From an uncultured Bacteroidales bacterium (GTDB taxonomy: Bacteria > Bacteroidota > Bacteroidia > Bacteroidales > Paludibacteraceae), in contig ONEG01000004.1 in NCBI GenBank assembly GCA_900316845.1, positions 153,790 to 217,789 on the forward strand: DNA of 64,000 nt, in the 5' to 3' direction. A program made the position numbers and the translations under genes. Numbering within the stretch: position 1 is the stretch's first letter; each line of letters starts with the position of its first letter. Positions 6,956 through 15,180 of this stretch are shown one piece after another. The notes below the pieces were generated by a model. That model was given only the letters and a program-made list of their open reading frames with translations, did not search any database and was not told the origin of the DNA.

Positions 6956-9841
6956 TTACTTAATCATTATACCCATTGCATTATAGCGTACACCATCGCG
7001 AATGATGATGAGTTGTCCGTTCTCGAGGTATTTACCATCGTTCTTAGCATCATTGATGAGGTTGATTGAGGTGGCTTCACCCGTTCGCTCGATGATGTTC
7101 ATACGTCTGATAACCGGAGCAGCTGCGCCATGGATAGTGAACCAAGCGCGGAATCCTTTAATCGGAGTGTCCACTTCGGGGTAATAAAGTGTGTTGTCCG
7201 GACCGAGGTATAGAATGTCGGTATTGGCAGTAAGGGTCGTAGAAACGAATGTGCCAACGAAGTTTGCGTTTGTCTTAGTCGTGGCAGACGGAGTGGCACA
7301 TTTGAATTGAACACCAGTAAAGATCGGATTCACGATATCCGTATAGGGCTTAATGAATACCGGTGTACCTTGGTAAATGTCGCTGGAGTTGTTGAGTGTA
7401 ACATTCAGGGCCTCGCCTTCAGCAGTAGCGTCTCCGAGGGTGTAAATCTCTACATCATTTCCAAAGACAGCTTTGCATTGGCTATAAGAAACAGCGAACG
7501 GCAAGCAGAAGGTGTTGTACATACCGGCTCTGAGCGTACGGATGATTTGTACGTCGTATGTGTTTTCATCGTTGACTTTACTTGCCCATGCGGAGTTGTC
7601 TGTTGCGTTCTCGGAAATAAATAGAGAGTTAGGAGATTCTGTGACTTCGAAGCTAACCAGATAACCGTGCGAATAATAAGTTGTGTTCTCTACCTTCACG
7701 AAGTAGTTACCGGCAGGAAGAGCGAAATAATGAGTGATCGTTTGGGCTCCGCTATGAGGATTATTTTCGTATGAGTCAACGGGATTCTCGGCATCGTCCT
7801 TGATAGAAATTCTGTAGCTCTGTCCATTGTCACTATTGACATTCATAGTGAAAAGGAAGAGGCCGTCGTGGTCGGTTGCTATAGCCCACTGTGCCCATTC
7901 TCCGAGAGGGTTGGTGTCACCGATAGGAGCGAAATACAGATTACCGTCGGTGACATGTGCATTTGCGCTTAAAACGGCTTGGTTGAACGGTAGCACGTCA
8001 GGAAGATTGATTGTAGAGGAAACAACCGGCGCAAAGATGAGAGAAGTGATTTTCGCGATAGAACCACTCGGAGCGTTGGTCACTTTGACGATGTAGTTCT
8101 TTCCTCCAACAAGATTGATGCGTCCTAAAGCGAGCGCCAAAACGCCTGTTGAAGAAACATACGAGCCTTCCGTAACAGAAGCGACAGCCGGTTCAGCTTC
8201 GTTCTCAAATACCTCAACGGTCAGGCCGTGTGCATTAGGAGCGTCGATGTTGAGGGTGATGTCATAGAACGCAGTTTCTGAAGTAGAGATGTTCCACTTA
8301 ATCCATGCTGAGGATGTACCGGAGGACGGGAACTGGATGTAATCTGCATCGCGGGTACAACCAGAGAACAAGGCGTCGGCGATGTTCAGGGTAGTGTTGG
8401 CAGAAGGAGAAACAGGGATAACTGCTCCGCCGATGTAAGAGAGGGTGATATTATCAATTTGAGCAGAAGTCCATGCTTGATCATCATTCAGAGTAATAGT
8501 GTAATCACCTTCTGTTGGGATAGAAATAGATCCTGGCAGAGTAGATGCTTGTTCGGACAATTCGCCAACACTAATACCATCTGCATCCAATATTTCAACT
8601 TTAAGTTTATGCACGGTAGGGCTTCCAGCATGTAAGTTAAGGGCAACTCCCACAACACAAGCCCTTTCTGCATGAATCTTCCACATTGCAGTACCGTTTG
8701 TGGATTTATTATTATAATAAAGATACTCATTTACATCATCATACCAGATGTTTCCATTCAATTTTGCTTTGTCTCCAGTAAGTTGGTAAGGCGAAGCGAA
8801 ATCGGTAGAAGGAAGGACGGGAGCTGTGTACCAACGCGGGTCGCCGAGGTCGGAACCATCAGTAGCAGCTGCTACAGCAGGAGAGATGGACATCGTAACC
8901 CAGTTGTTTGGGAATGTATATTTGTCGTTGGCAAGGTCGTTGAAAAGCGGATCAGCAGCTGCACAATTAGTAACTGTACAACCATATGCGATACCTGCAC
9001 GCTCCTGATCTTTAGTAAAGTTGTATGTCAGACAGTTGGAAACAGAACCACCTCCATCGCAATAAACGGCGCGTTGGGCCAATTCAGTAGGGTGCATGAA
9101 AATACAGTTAGAAACGGAAACATCGCTTAAAAAATGTGTGCGAATGTTTGCATGTCCGGAATCAACACAAGGATTGTTATAGAAAGTACAATGGTCGATG
9201 ATAACTTTGATAGCGTCAGAAGTTGTAGATGTAGCTGTACTGAATGGACGAACCTCTATAATACTTCTCCAGTCGGTTAATGCAGTAGTATTCGCAAAGG
9301 TAGAATTCCTGACAATTAATTGGTCACAAGTTTCTGTACCTTCAGTTATGCTTTGAGCGAAATAAATAGATTGTTTTTGGTTATTATGGAAATAACAGTT
9401 ATTTACGTTTAAAGTGCCAGTATGAGTCCCTGCGTCTCCATAAATAACGATGTTTTTCATGTTACGGAACTCACATCCATCTAAGTTCAGGCTATTCACA
9501 TTATACTGACGGATAATATAAGAATACGAACCCTGATCGCTTCCATCAAATATAATGTTTTTTATCACAACGTCTTTACCACCATCAACTTTAATATAAG
9601 TATGAAGTTGAACGATAGGCGTAGCGCCTTCTGCAGCTTGAATTTCAACGCTTTTATTAAACTCAATGTAATTGTTATCGGTGTACGTACCATCTGCAAG
9701 GATAAGTACATCGCCATCAACAGTAGTGGAGGCAGCCAAAGCATAACGAATCGTGTTTACGCCCGGCGCGATGTTGATTGTCTTTGCATTAGCGAAAAGT
9801 GATAGCACTAATGCGGGGAGGAGTAGAAAAAGTTTTCTCAT
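6956..9841 (-). CDS. large secreted beta-helix protein with C-terminal tail
   Basis: A 961-residue exported protein with a signal peptide at 1-19. Residues about 20-340 form a right-handed parallel beta-helix of the pectate-lyase/chondroitinase-B type (repeated strands such as KDVVIKNIIFDGSD, LNVNNCYFHNN, VIIDHCTFYNN). Three beta-sandwich modules follow, with pattern SAWIKWNISTSETAFYDITLNI and KNYIVKV. The end, NGQLIIIRDGVRYNAMG, is a tail shared with three other proteins here. No catalytic lyase triad could be identified, so binding or hydrolysis is open. It is transcribed away from the AgaS operon from a shared upstream region. Confidence 0.75.
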   Translation of the reverse strand: MRKLFLLLPALVLSLFANAKTINIAPGVNTIRYALAASTTVDGDVLILADGTYTDNNYIEFNKSVEIQAAEGATPIVQLHTYIKVDGGKDVVIKNIIFDGSDQGSYSYIIRQYNVNSLNLDGCEFRNMKNIVIYGDAGTHTGTLNVNNCYFHNNQKQSIYFAQSITEGTETCDQLIVRNSTFANTTALTDWRSIIEVRPFSTATSTTSDAIKVIIDHCTFYNNPCVDSGHANIRTHFLSDVSVSNCIFMHPTELAQRAVYCDGGGSVSNCLTYNFTKDQERAGIAYGCTVTNCAAADPLFNDLANDKYTFPNNWVTMSISPAVAAATDGSDLGDPRWYTAPVLPSTDFASPYQLTGDKAKLNGNIWYDDVNEYLYYNNKSTNGTAMWKIHAERACVVGVALNLHAGSPTVHKLKVEILDADGISVGELSEQASTLPGSISIPTEGDYTITLNDDQAWTSAQIDNITLSYIGGAVIPVSPSANTTLNIADALFSGCTRDADYIQFPSSGTSSAWIKWNISTSETAFYDITLNIDAPNAHGLTVEVFENEAEPAVASVTEGSYVSSTGVLALALGRINLVGGKNYIVKVTNAPSGSIAKITSLIFAPVVSSTINLPDVLPFNQAVLSANAHVTDGNLYFAPIGDTNPLGEWAQWAIATDHDGLFLFTMNVNSDNGQSYRISIKDDAENPVDSYENNPHSGAQTITHYFALPAGNYFVKVENTTYYSHGYLVSFEVTESPNSLFISENATDNSAWASKVNDENTYDVQIIRTLRAGMYNTFCLPFAVSYSQCKAVFGNDVEIYTLGDATAEGEALNVTLNNSSDIYQGTPVFIKPYTDIVNPIFTGVQFKCATPSATTKTNANFVGTFVSTTLTANTDILYLGPDNTLYYPEVDTPIKGFRAWFTIHGAAAPVIRRMNIIERTGEATSINLINDAKNDGKYLENGQLIIIRDGVRYNAMGIMIK

Positions 9842-9881
9842 AGTGTTAAAAAATTTAAAGTTAATAATTCAAAAAACGATG

Positions 9882-9889
9882 CAAAGGTA
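9882..9889 (-). promoter_or_regulatory. -7 box of the beta-helix gene promoter
   Basis: TACCTTTG followed by GC on the minus strand, 41 bases before the start codon. Confidence 0.75.
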
Positions 9890-10030
9890 CGAAAAAAATA
9901 AGGAACACGCGTGAGGGAATAAATGTTTTAAAACATATTTATAATTATTTTTTTTTGTTGAAAAAGTCCGTAAGCATTTATAAGCTATGCTTATAAGGGA
10001 TAAAACGAAAAGGAAATGGAAATGTGATTT

Positions 10031-10052
10031 TTTGTTTCGTAATGTTTCGAAA
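10031..10052 (+). promoter_or_regulatory. candidate DeoR/AgaR operator
   Basis: TTTGTTTCGTAATGTTTCGAAA contains spaced TTTCG elements like those bound by DeoR-family repressors such as AgaR. It lies about 145 bases upstream of the agaS promoter. Inferred. Confidence 0.4.
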
Positions 10053-10110
10053 GAAGAAAATCATCTGAGCGTTCAAATTGTAAGTTGCTGAATTATAGGC
10101 GATTACGATG

Positions 10111-10146
10111 TTTTTGTTTCGGAATTCAGCAGGTTCGTTTCGGAGA
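10111..10146 (+). promoter_or_regulatory. second candidate DeoR/AgaR operator
   Basis: TTTGTTTCGG and TTCGTTTCGG occur within 36 bases, 50-85 bases before the agaS -7 box. Confidence 0.4.
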
Positions 10147-10195
10147 TGTGTTATATAGCATATTTTATACGTGTGCGTAAGTGAAAATAAAATAG

Positions 10196-10203
10196 TAATT
10201 TTG
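10196..10203 (+). promoter_or_regulatory. -7 box of the agaS operon promoter
   Basis: TAATTTTG followed by CG. The promoter at 23462 has nearly the same context (AGTAATTTTGCG, with AGCATATT upstream), suggesting common control. Confidence 0.65.
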
Positions 10204-10215
10204 CGGTCGAAATGA

Positions 10216-10274
10216 GTATAGACCGCTAACGCTGACGGAATACAGACCGGCTTGCGGCCTGACAGAGCACAGAA
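10216..10274 (-). repeat. GTCTGT..CTGTCAG repeat, copy in the agaS leader
   Basis: On the minus strand it reads CTGTCAGGCCGCAAGC, CGGTCTGTATTCCGTCAG, CGTTAGCGGTC. Copies of the same element are found in frame inside the aroA chimera at 38626 and 39150. It lies in the untranslated leader of agaS. Confidence 0.75.
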
Positions 10275-10303
10275 AACAAAACAATTAAAATTTCATAAGC
10301 AAT

Positions 10304-11425
10304 ATGAAAACTGGATTTACATTCAAAGAGATTCATCAACAGCCTGCTATGTGGAGGAAAGAGATGGAGGCATTGTTAGCAAAGAAGGCGGAGGTAAGTG
10401 CATTCATGCACAAGTATTTGACTCCTGAGACCGACGTTGTGTTATCGGGTGCCGGCACATCTGCTTTTATCGGCGATGCGTTGCAGCCTGTGATGCGTGG
10501 TATGTGGCAAAACGTTCGTTCGGTAGCTACAACCGATCTGATCACTCATGCCGAGTATCTGTTGGACAAAGAGAGACCGTTGTTGCTGATCAGTTTTGCT
10601 CGTTCGGGAAATAGCCCGGAGAGCGTAGGAGCGGTTAATCTGGCCAATAAGATTTGCAAGAACGTGGCGCATGTCTATATCACTTGTAACAAGAACGGCA
10701 AGTTGGCTCTGCAGGCAGAGGGCAAAGATAATATCTTGTTACTGCAGTTACCGGACGAGACGGACGACAAGAGTCTTGCGATGACGAGCAGTTTCTCGAC
10801 AATGTTACTGACCTGTCTGATGTTGGGCCGCATCGATCGTCTGGATCAAGATGTAGATATGATCGAGAAAGTGGCGCAGAATGCCGAGGCGGTGATTGCG
10901 AACTATGAAGAGAAACTGAGAGAGATCGCTGAGCGTCCGTTTGAGCGCGGTGTGTTCCTGGGCTCGGGTGCGCTGAAGGGTATCGCCGAAGAGTGCCATC
11001 TGAAACTGCAAGAGTTGACGGACGGCGCTGTGGTATGTAAGTTCGACAGTTTCTTAGGTTTCCGCCATGGTCCGAAAGCGGTGGTGAACGACAAGTCGAT
11101 TGTTGTTTATCTGATGGTGGACGACGAGAAGGTACAGCGTTACGAGCGCGATTTGGTTCGTCAGGTAGATGCCAACAATAAGCCGGTAGCACAGGTGATT
11201 GTGATTGCAGGAAAGAAGCCGGAGTTAGAGGGCGTAAAGACAGATTTGGTTGTACAAATGCCTTATGGTCCAGATGAGAATGATTTCTACGGAATCGTCG
11301 CGTACGTGCTCGTGGGACAATTATTAGGCTTCTACGCGAGTCACGCGCACGGATTGAATCCAGACGCTCCGAGTGTGAGCGGAAACATCCACAGAGTGGT
11401 AGAGGGTGTGACCATCTACGAATAA
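10304..11425 (+). CDS. agaS: AgaS-type SIS isomerase/deaminase
   Basis: A 373-residue protein with two SIS (sugar isomerase) domains, about 45-175 and 210-340. LSGAGTSAFIGDAL and SFARSGNSPESVGAV are the sugar-phosphate-binding loops of domain 1; FLGSGALKGIAEECHLKLQELT and GFRHGPKAVV belong to domain 2. AgaS enzymes deaminate and isomerise galactosamine 6-phosphate to tagatose 6-phosphate. It leads an operon with a GatZ protein and a PfkB kinase, which supports that role. The leader of about 95 bases carries a dispersed repeat. Confidence 0.85.
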   Translation: MKTGFTFKEIHQQPAMWRKEMEALLAKKAEVSAFMHKYLTPETDVVLSGAGTSAFIGDALQPVMRGMWQNVRSVATTDLITHAEYLLDKERPLLLISFARSGNSPESVGAVNLANKICKNVAHVYITCNKNGKLALQAEGKDNILLLQLPDETDDKSLAMTSSFSTMLLTCLMLGRIDRLDQDVDMIEKVAQNAEAVIANYEEKLREIAERPFERGVFLGSGALKGIAEECHLKLQELTDGAVVCKFDSFLGFRHGPKAVVNDKSIVVYLMVDDEKVQRYERDLVRQVDANNKPVAQVIVIAGKKPELEGVKTDLVVQMPYGPDENDFYGIVAYVLVGQLLGFYASHAHGLNPDAPSVSGNIHRVVEGVTIYE

Positions 11426-11432
11426 ATCCAAG

Positions 11433-11490
11433 TACTATTTGGTCATGTACCATTTGGTCATTTATTGAATCATTTAGTCATTTAATCATT
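11433..11490. repeat. CATTT 8-bp repeat array
   Basis: Units such as taccattt, ggtcattt, agtcattt, aatcattt fill the spacer between agaS and the gatZ-like gene. Related to copies at 279, 2533, 5944 and 45546. Confidence 0.75.
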
Positions 11491-11502
11491 TATAAAAGTA
11501 AT

Positions 11503-12732
11503 ATGGCAAAGACAGAAAATATCCTCCGCGTAATGGAGGAAAGAAAAAAAGCAACGGGAGTACCGATGACGTTATTTGCAGCATGTCCGAACTCCTTGTC
11601 AGTAATCAAAGCATCGTTCCGCGCGGCAAAGCGTAATAACTCGCCGATCTATTTTGCGACGACGCTGAATCAGGTGGACTGCGACGGCGGTTATACGGGT
11701 ATGACGCAGGCAGAGTTCACGAAGATCTTAGCTCGTGAGGCTGCAGCGGTTCATTACACGGGTCCGTATGTAGTTGCTATCGATCACGGCGGTCCGTGGT
11801 TGAAGGACAAACAGAGTATCGAGCGTTGGGATACCGAGCGCGCGATGGACGGCGTGAAGAAAAGTTACGAGGCGGCTCTTCTTGCTGGCTACGACCTCAT
11901 TCACGTGGATCCGACGGTAGATATCTTCCTGCCCAAAGGCGAAATCATTGATATTCATGTTGTAGTTAAACGAACAGTTGAGTTGATTTTGCACGCCGAG
12001 AACTTCCGTAAGGCTCATGGCATAACTCCGATCAGCTATGAAGTAGGCACAGAGGAAGTTCACGGCGGTCTGGCAGACGAGAAGACGTTTGACACGTTCC
12101 TCGAGGGTCTGAAACAAGGTCTGCATGAGGTGGGTCTGGATGATATCTGGCCTTGCTTCATCGTGGGCAAAGTAGGAACGGATTTGCACACGACTTTCTT
12201 TGATCCGGAGGTAGCGCGCAAACTGACGGCAAAGGTTCGTCCTTACGGCAGTTATATCAAGGGTCACTACACCGACGATGTGGACAATCCGGAGGATTAT
12301 CCGAAGGCAGGCATGGGCGCTGCGAACGTTGGTCCGGAGTTCACGATGAACGAGTACGAGGCGCTGGCTGAGTTGGAGGAAGAGGAGAAGAAACTCTACG
12401 CAGAGGGCAAGATTGCGCAGTTAAGTCACATGACCGAAGTGCTCTGGCAATGCGTTTATGAGAGTAACCGCTGGAAGAAATGGCTGCACGGTGAGGAGGT
12501 CGGCAAAGACCTGAAGGAGTGTACCCCGGAGAGACAGTTATGGCTTGTGATGACCGGTTGCCGTTATATATGGCAGAAGCCGGAAGCGCTGGTTGCTCGT
12601 CAGACCTTGTATGAGAACTTAGAGCGTCTGGGTATCCATGCAGAAGAGGTTGTGCTGATGCGCATTGAGCATAATATGGATAAATACTACAATGCATTCA
12701 ATATCGTTAATCTGAACGACTATCTGAAATGA
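11503..12732 (+). CDS. GatZ/KbaZ family protein (tagatose-bisphosphate aldolase subunit type)
   Basis: A 409-residue protein of the GatZ/KbaZ/AgaZ family. Landmarks: TLNQVDCDGGYTGMTQAEF, VVAIDHGGPWLKD, HVDPTVD, SYEVGTEEVHGG and FIVGKVGTDLHT. In enterobacteria this chain supports the catalytic class II aldolase GatY/KbaY. No GatY partner is present in this window. Some GatZ-type proteins from other phyla act alone as 4-epimerases of tagatose/fructose 6-phosphate, so that is a real alternative here. It overlaps the next gene by four bases. Confidence 0.85.
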   Translation: MAKTENILRVMEERKKATGVPMTLFAACPNSLSVIKASFRAAKRNNSPIYFATTLNQVDCDGGYTGMTQAEFTKILAREAAAVHYTGPYVVAIDHGGPWLKDKQSIERWDTERAMDGVKKSYEAALLAGYDLIHVDPTVDIFLPKGEIIDIHVVVKRTVELILHAENFRKAHGITPISYEVGTEEVHGGLADEKTFDTFLEGLKQGLHEVGLDDIWPCFIVGKVGTDLHTTFFDPEVARKLTAKVRPYGSYIKGHYTDDVDNPEDYPKAGMGAANVGPEFTMNEYEALAELEEEEKKLYAEGKIAQLSHMTEVLWQCVYESNRWKKWLHGEEVGKDLKECTPERQLWLVMTGCRYIWQKPEALVARQTLYENLERLGIHAEEVVLMRIEHNMDKYYNAFNIVNLNDYLK

Positions 12733-14129
12733 AAACCAGATTATGCATATTCCCTCTCGCGCTCGCATTCGCGTGCCTTTTAATTACCGGCGCGTGCGGA
12801 TGCGAGAAGCCGAAACCTGAGGAAGAACTGAAACCGGCAGACACGACAGCCGTGGAAGAACCGGCCGACTTGTCGCTTGTCAAGAGCACCGTGCCGGTTA
12901 CAAACGACTGGATTTGGAGCGGCAAACCGGAGATCACCATCCATATCGACAACCCCAATAAGGCGGCGGTTCGTTTGGGCGTGAAGGTGAGGTTTGCAAC
13001 GGATAAGAAGAAGGAAGTGGAGACACGGACGGACAGCGTGGACGTTGCGGGCGAGAGTGCATTGGACTACACGGTAACAACGACGAAAGATTTGGAGCCG
13101 GGTTATTATCGCGCCACATGTTATGTTAACGGCAAACTTGCCCGTTCGTTCCATTTCGGAATAGACCCGTTTGATATCGTTTCGCCGCCGGACAAGCAAG
13201 ATGATTTCGAGTCTTTCTGGCAGGCGGCGAAGGATCAACTGGCTGCGGTAGAGATGAACGCCGTACTGAAGGAGATTACAGAGAAGAGTTCTTCCGCCCG
13301 CAAGGTTTATCTGGTGGAATTCTACTCGGTGCCGGACGGCCTGAATGGTGAGCCGGTAAAGATCCGCGGTTATTACTGCGAGCCTCAAGACGGTGAGAAG
13401 CACCCGGTGTTGCTCCATTTCTACGGTTATGACACGCAGGGTAGCAAGGCCAGATGCGAATGTCCTTCGGGGGGCAGTTCCAACTACGCAGAGTTCTATC
13501 TCTCGCATCGCGGCCAATACCTCAACAACCGCCCTGCCTCCACTAAGAACCCCGGTGTGGAGGAGGACTGCGAGAATATCTATGGCGATTGGTTCTCGTA
13601 CCATTTCGGCGACAAGGATAGTTATTATTACCGAGGTGCCTTCATGGACGTAGTGCAGGCTGTGCGCTTTATGGCGATGCAATCGACGAGCGACATGACG
13701 AAGTTGTTTGCCGAGGGATCGAGTCAAGGAGGTGCGTTAACCTATGCCTGCGCTGCATTAAGTGACTATCCGTTTTCGGCTATAGCTGCGAACGTGGCTT
13801 TCCTCGGTGACTATGCCGATGCGATCGATATCGGCGGACTTGCCGCTGAGACAGCGAAGCGTTGCCAGGGGTCGATGACGCGCGAAGAGATGCTGCGTTT
13901 CTTGTCATATTTCGACACCAAGAACTTTACGCCGCGTATCTCCTGTGCCGTGCTGGGCAGTAGCGGTTTGCAGGACGATGTGTGTCCTCCGCGTACGAAC
14001 ACTGTGCCGTTTAACAACCTCAGTACCCCTAAGGAAGACAAGATCTATCTGTTCGGTCCGGAGATGGGACACAGTTACCCGGCGAAGTGGAATAGCGAAA
14101 TGACGAAATTATTCAAGAGTAAAATGTAA
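12729..14129 (+). CDS. acetylxylan esterase-like lipoprotein (AXE1 fold)
   Basis: A 466-residue lipoprotein; hydrophobic residues 4-22 end in a Cys cluster (ITGACGC). Residues 45-150 form an Ig-like domain. From 155 onward it has the alpha/beta hydrolase fold of cephalosporin-C deacetylase/AXE1: FESFWQAAKDQL, PVLLHFYGYDTQG, the nucleophile elbow GSSQGG (about 334-339), and a late H in GPEMGHSYP. It probably removes acetyl or other ester groups from captured sugars. Start overlaps the GatZ stop (ATGA), so translation is likely coupled. Confidence 0.75.
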   Translation: MKTRLCIFPLALAFACLLITGACGCEKPKPEEELKPADTTAVEEPADLSLVKSTVPVTNDWIWSGKPEITIHIDNPNKAAVRLGVKVRFATDKKKEVETRTDSVDVAGESALDYTVTTTKDLEPGYYRATCYVNGKLARSFHFGIDPFDIVSPPDKQDDFESFWQAAKDQLAAVEMNAVLKEITEKSSSARKVYLVEFYSVPDGLNGEPVKIRGYYCEPQDGEKHPVLLHFYGYDTQGSKARCECPSGGSSNYAEFYLSHRGQYLNNRPASTKNPGVEEDCENIYGDWFSYHFGDKDSYYYRGAFMDVVQAVRFMAMQSTSDMTKLFAEGSSQGGALTYACAALSDYPFSAIAANVAFLGDYADAIDIGGLAAETAKRCQGSMTREEMLRFLSYFDTKNFTPRISCAVLGSSGLQDDVCPPRTNTVPFNNLSTPKEDKIYLFGPEMGHSYPAKWNSEMTKLFKSKM

Positions 14130-14134
14130 TAATC

Positions 14135-15079
14135 ATGAAAACATTTGATATTATCGCCTTGGGCGAACTGAACGTAGATTTGATTCTGAATCAGATAGAA
14201 AGCGAGCCGGAGATAGGCAAAGAGAAGTTTGCCAAACAAATGACCCTGACTTTAGGTAGTTCCACCGCTATCTTTGCAGCTAATGCTGCGGCATTAGGTG
14301 CTAAAGTGGCTTTCTGCGGTATGATCGGGAATGACAGTTTCGGCGATCTGGTAGAAAGTTCTCTGAAAGCAAAAGGCGTGGATACGCGGTATCTAATTCG
14401 TCAGGATAAGTACGCGACCGGTGCGACTATTTGTATGAGTTACGACGAGGACCGCGCCAATTTGACGTACCAGGGAGCCATGGATTTTATGAGTCTGGCG
14501 GATATCAATCCCGAGGTATTCAAGGAGGCGAAACATATCCATATCTCATCGATTTTCATGCAAAGCGGTGTGAAGCGCGATCTGATGAAGATCTTGGAGC
14601 TCTGCAAAGCGAACGGCGTGACTACTTCGCTTGACAGCCAATGGGACCCGACAGAGCAGTGGGATCTGGATTATAAGGCAGTCCTGCCGTTGCTGACGGT
14701 ATTTATGCCGAATGAGACGGAGTTGAAATTCCTGACGAAGAGCGAGAGTCTGGAAGAAGCGATTGAGAAGATCCGTCCGTACGCTAACGCTGCGGTCATT
14801 AAATGTGGCAGCAAGGGAAGTCTGCTGATGCGCAAAGGTCAGCCGGATAGGATGCAGAAAGCGCTGCTGAACGAGCATGTGGTGGATTGTATCGGTGCCG
14901 GAGACAGTTTCAATAGCGGATTTATTACCCGTCTGGCAGCAGGTGATGCCTTGGATAAATGTCAAGAGTACGGTAATATGACCGGAGCGGTCAATACCAC
15001 CGCCGCCGGCGGAACGACTGCTTTCACCTGCCGCGAGGATGTCGAGCGCGTGGGTAGAGAGCGATTTGGATGGAGTTGA
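14135..15079 (+). CDS. PfkB-family sugar kinase
   Basis: A 314-residue ribokinase-type kinase. N-terminal ALGELNVDLIL, GSSTAIFAANAAALGAKVAFCGMIGND, and the C-terminal signature VDCIGAGDSFNSGF with catalytic Asp near residue 254. Position after AgaS and GatZ suggests that it phosphorylates tagatose 6-phosphate or a related hexose phosphate, but PfkB specificity cannot be read from sequence. It starts five bases after the esterase stop. Confidence 0.8.
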   Translation: MKTFDIIALGELNVDLILNQIESEPEIGKEKFAKQMTLTLGSSTAIFAANAAALGAKVAFCGMIGNDSFGDLVESSLKAKGVDTRYLIRQDKYATGATICMSYDEDRANLTYQGAMDFMSLADINPEVFKEAKHIHISSIFMQSGVKRDLMKILELCKANGVTTSLDSQWDPTEQWDLDYKAVLPLLTVFMPNETELKFLTKSESLEEAIEKIRPYANAAVIKCGSKGSLLMRKGQPDRMQKALLNEHVVDCIGAGDSFNSGFITRLAAGDALDKCQEYGNMTGAVNTTAAGGTTAFTCREDVERVGRERFGWS

Positions 15080-15168
15080 TAAGACCCATATTATTTTGCT
15101 GTGTAGCGCTGGTGCTGAATGCGTCAGCGGCTACGCGTTATGTGAATCCGGGCGAATCTATCATTTAA
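15070..15168 (+). pseudogene. remnant: start of a beta-helix protein gene
   Basis: A 32-codon ORF encodes a signal peptide followed by SAATRYVNPGE, then stops. The sequence matches the beginning of beta-helix proteins such as the one at 17027, whose mature part begins SASNRYVSPTGDDG. It overlaps the end of the kinase gene by 10 bases. I read it as the leftover 5' end of a second copy, the rest having been deleted. Confidence 0.55.
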
Positions 15169-15180
15169 TACCATACAATT

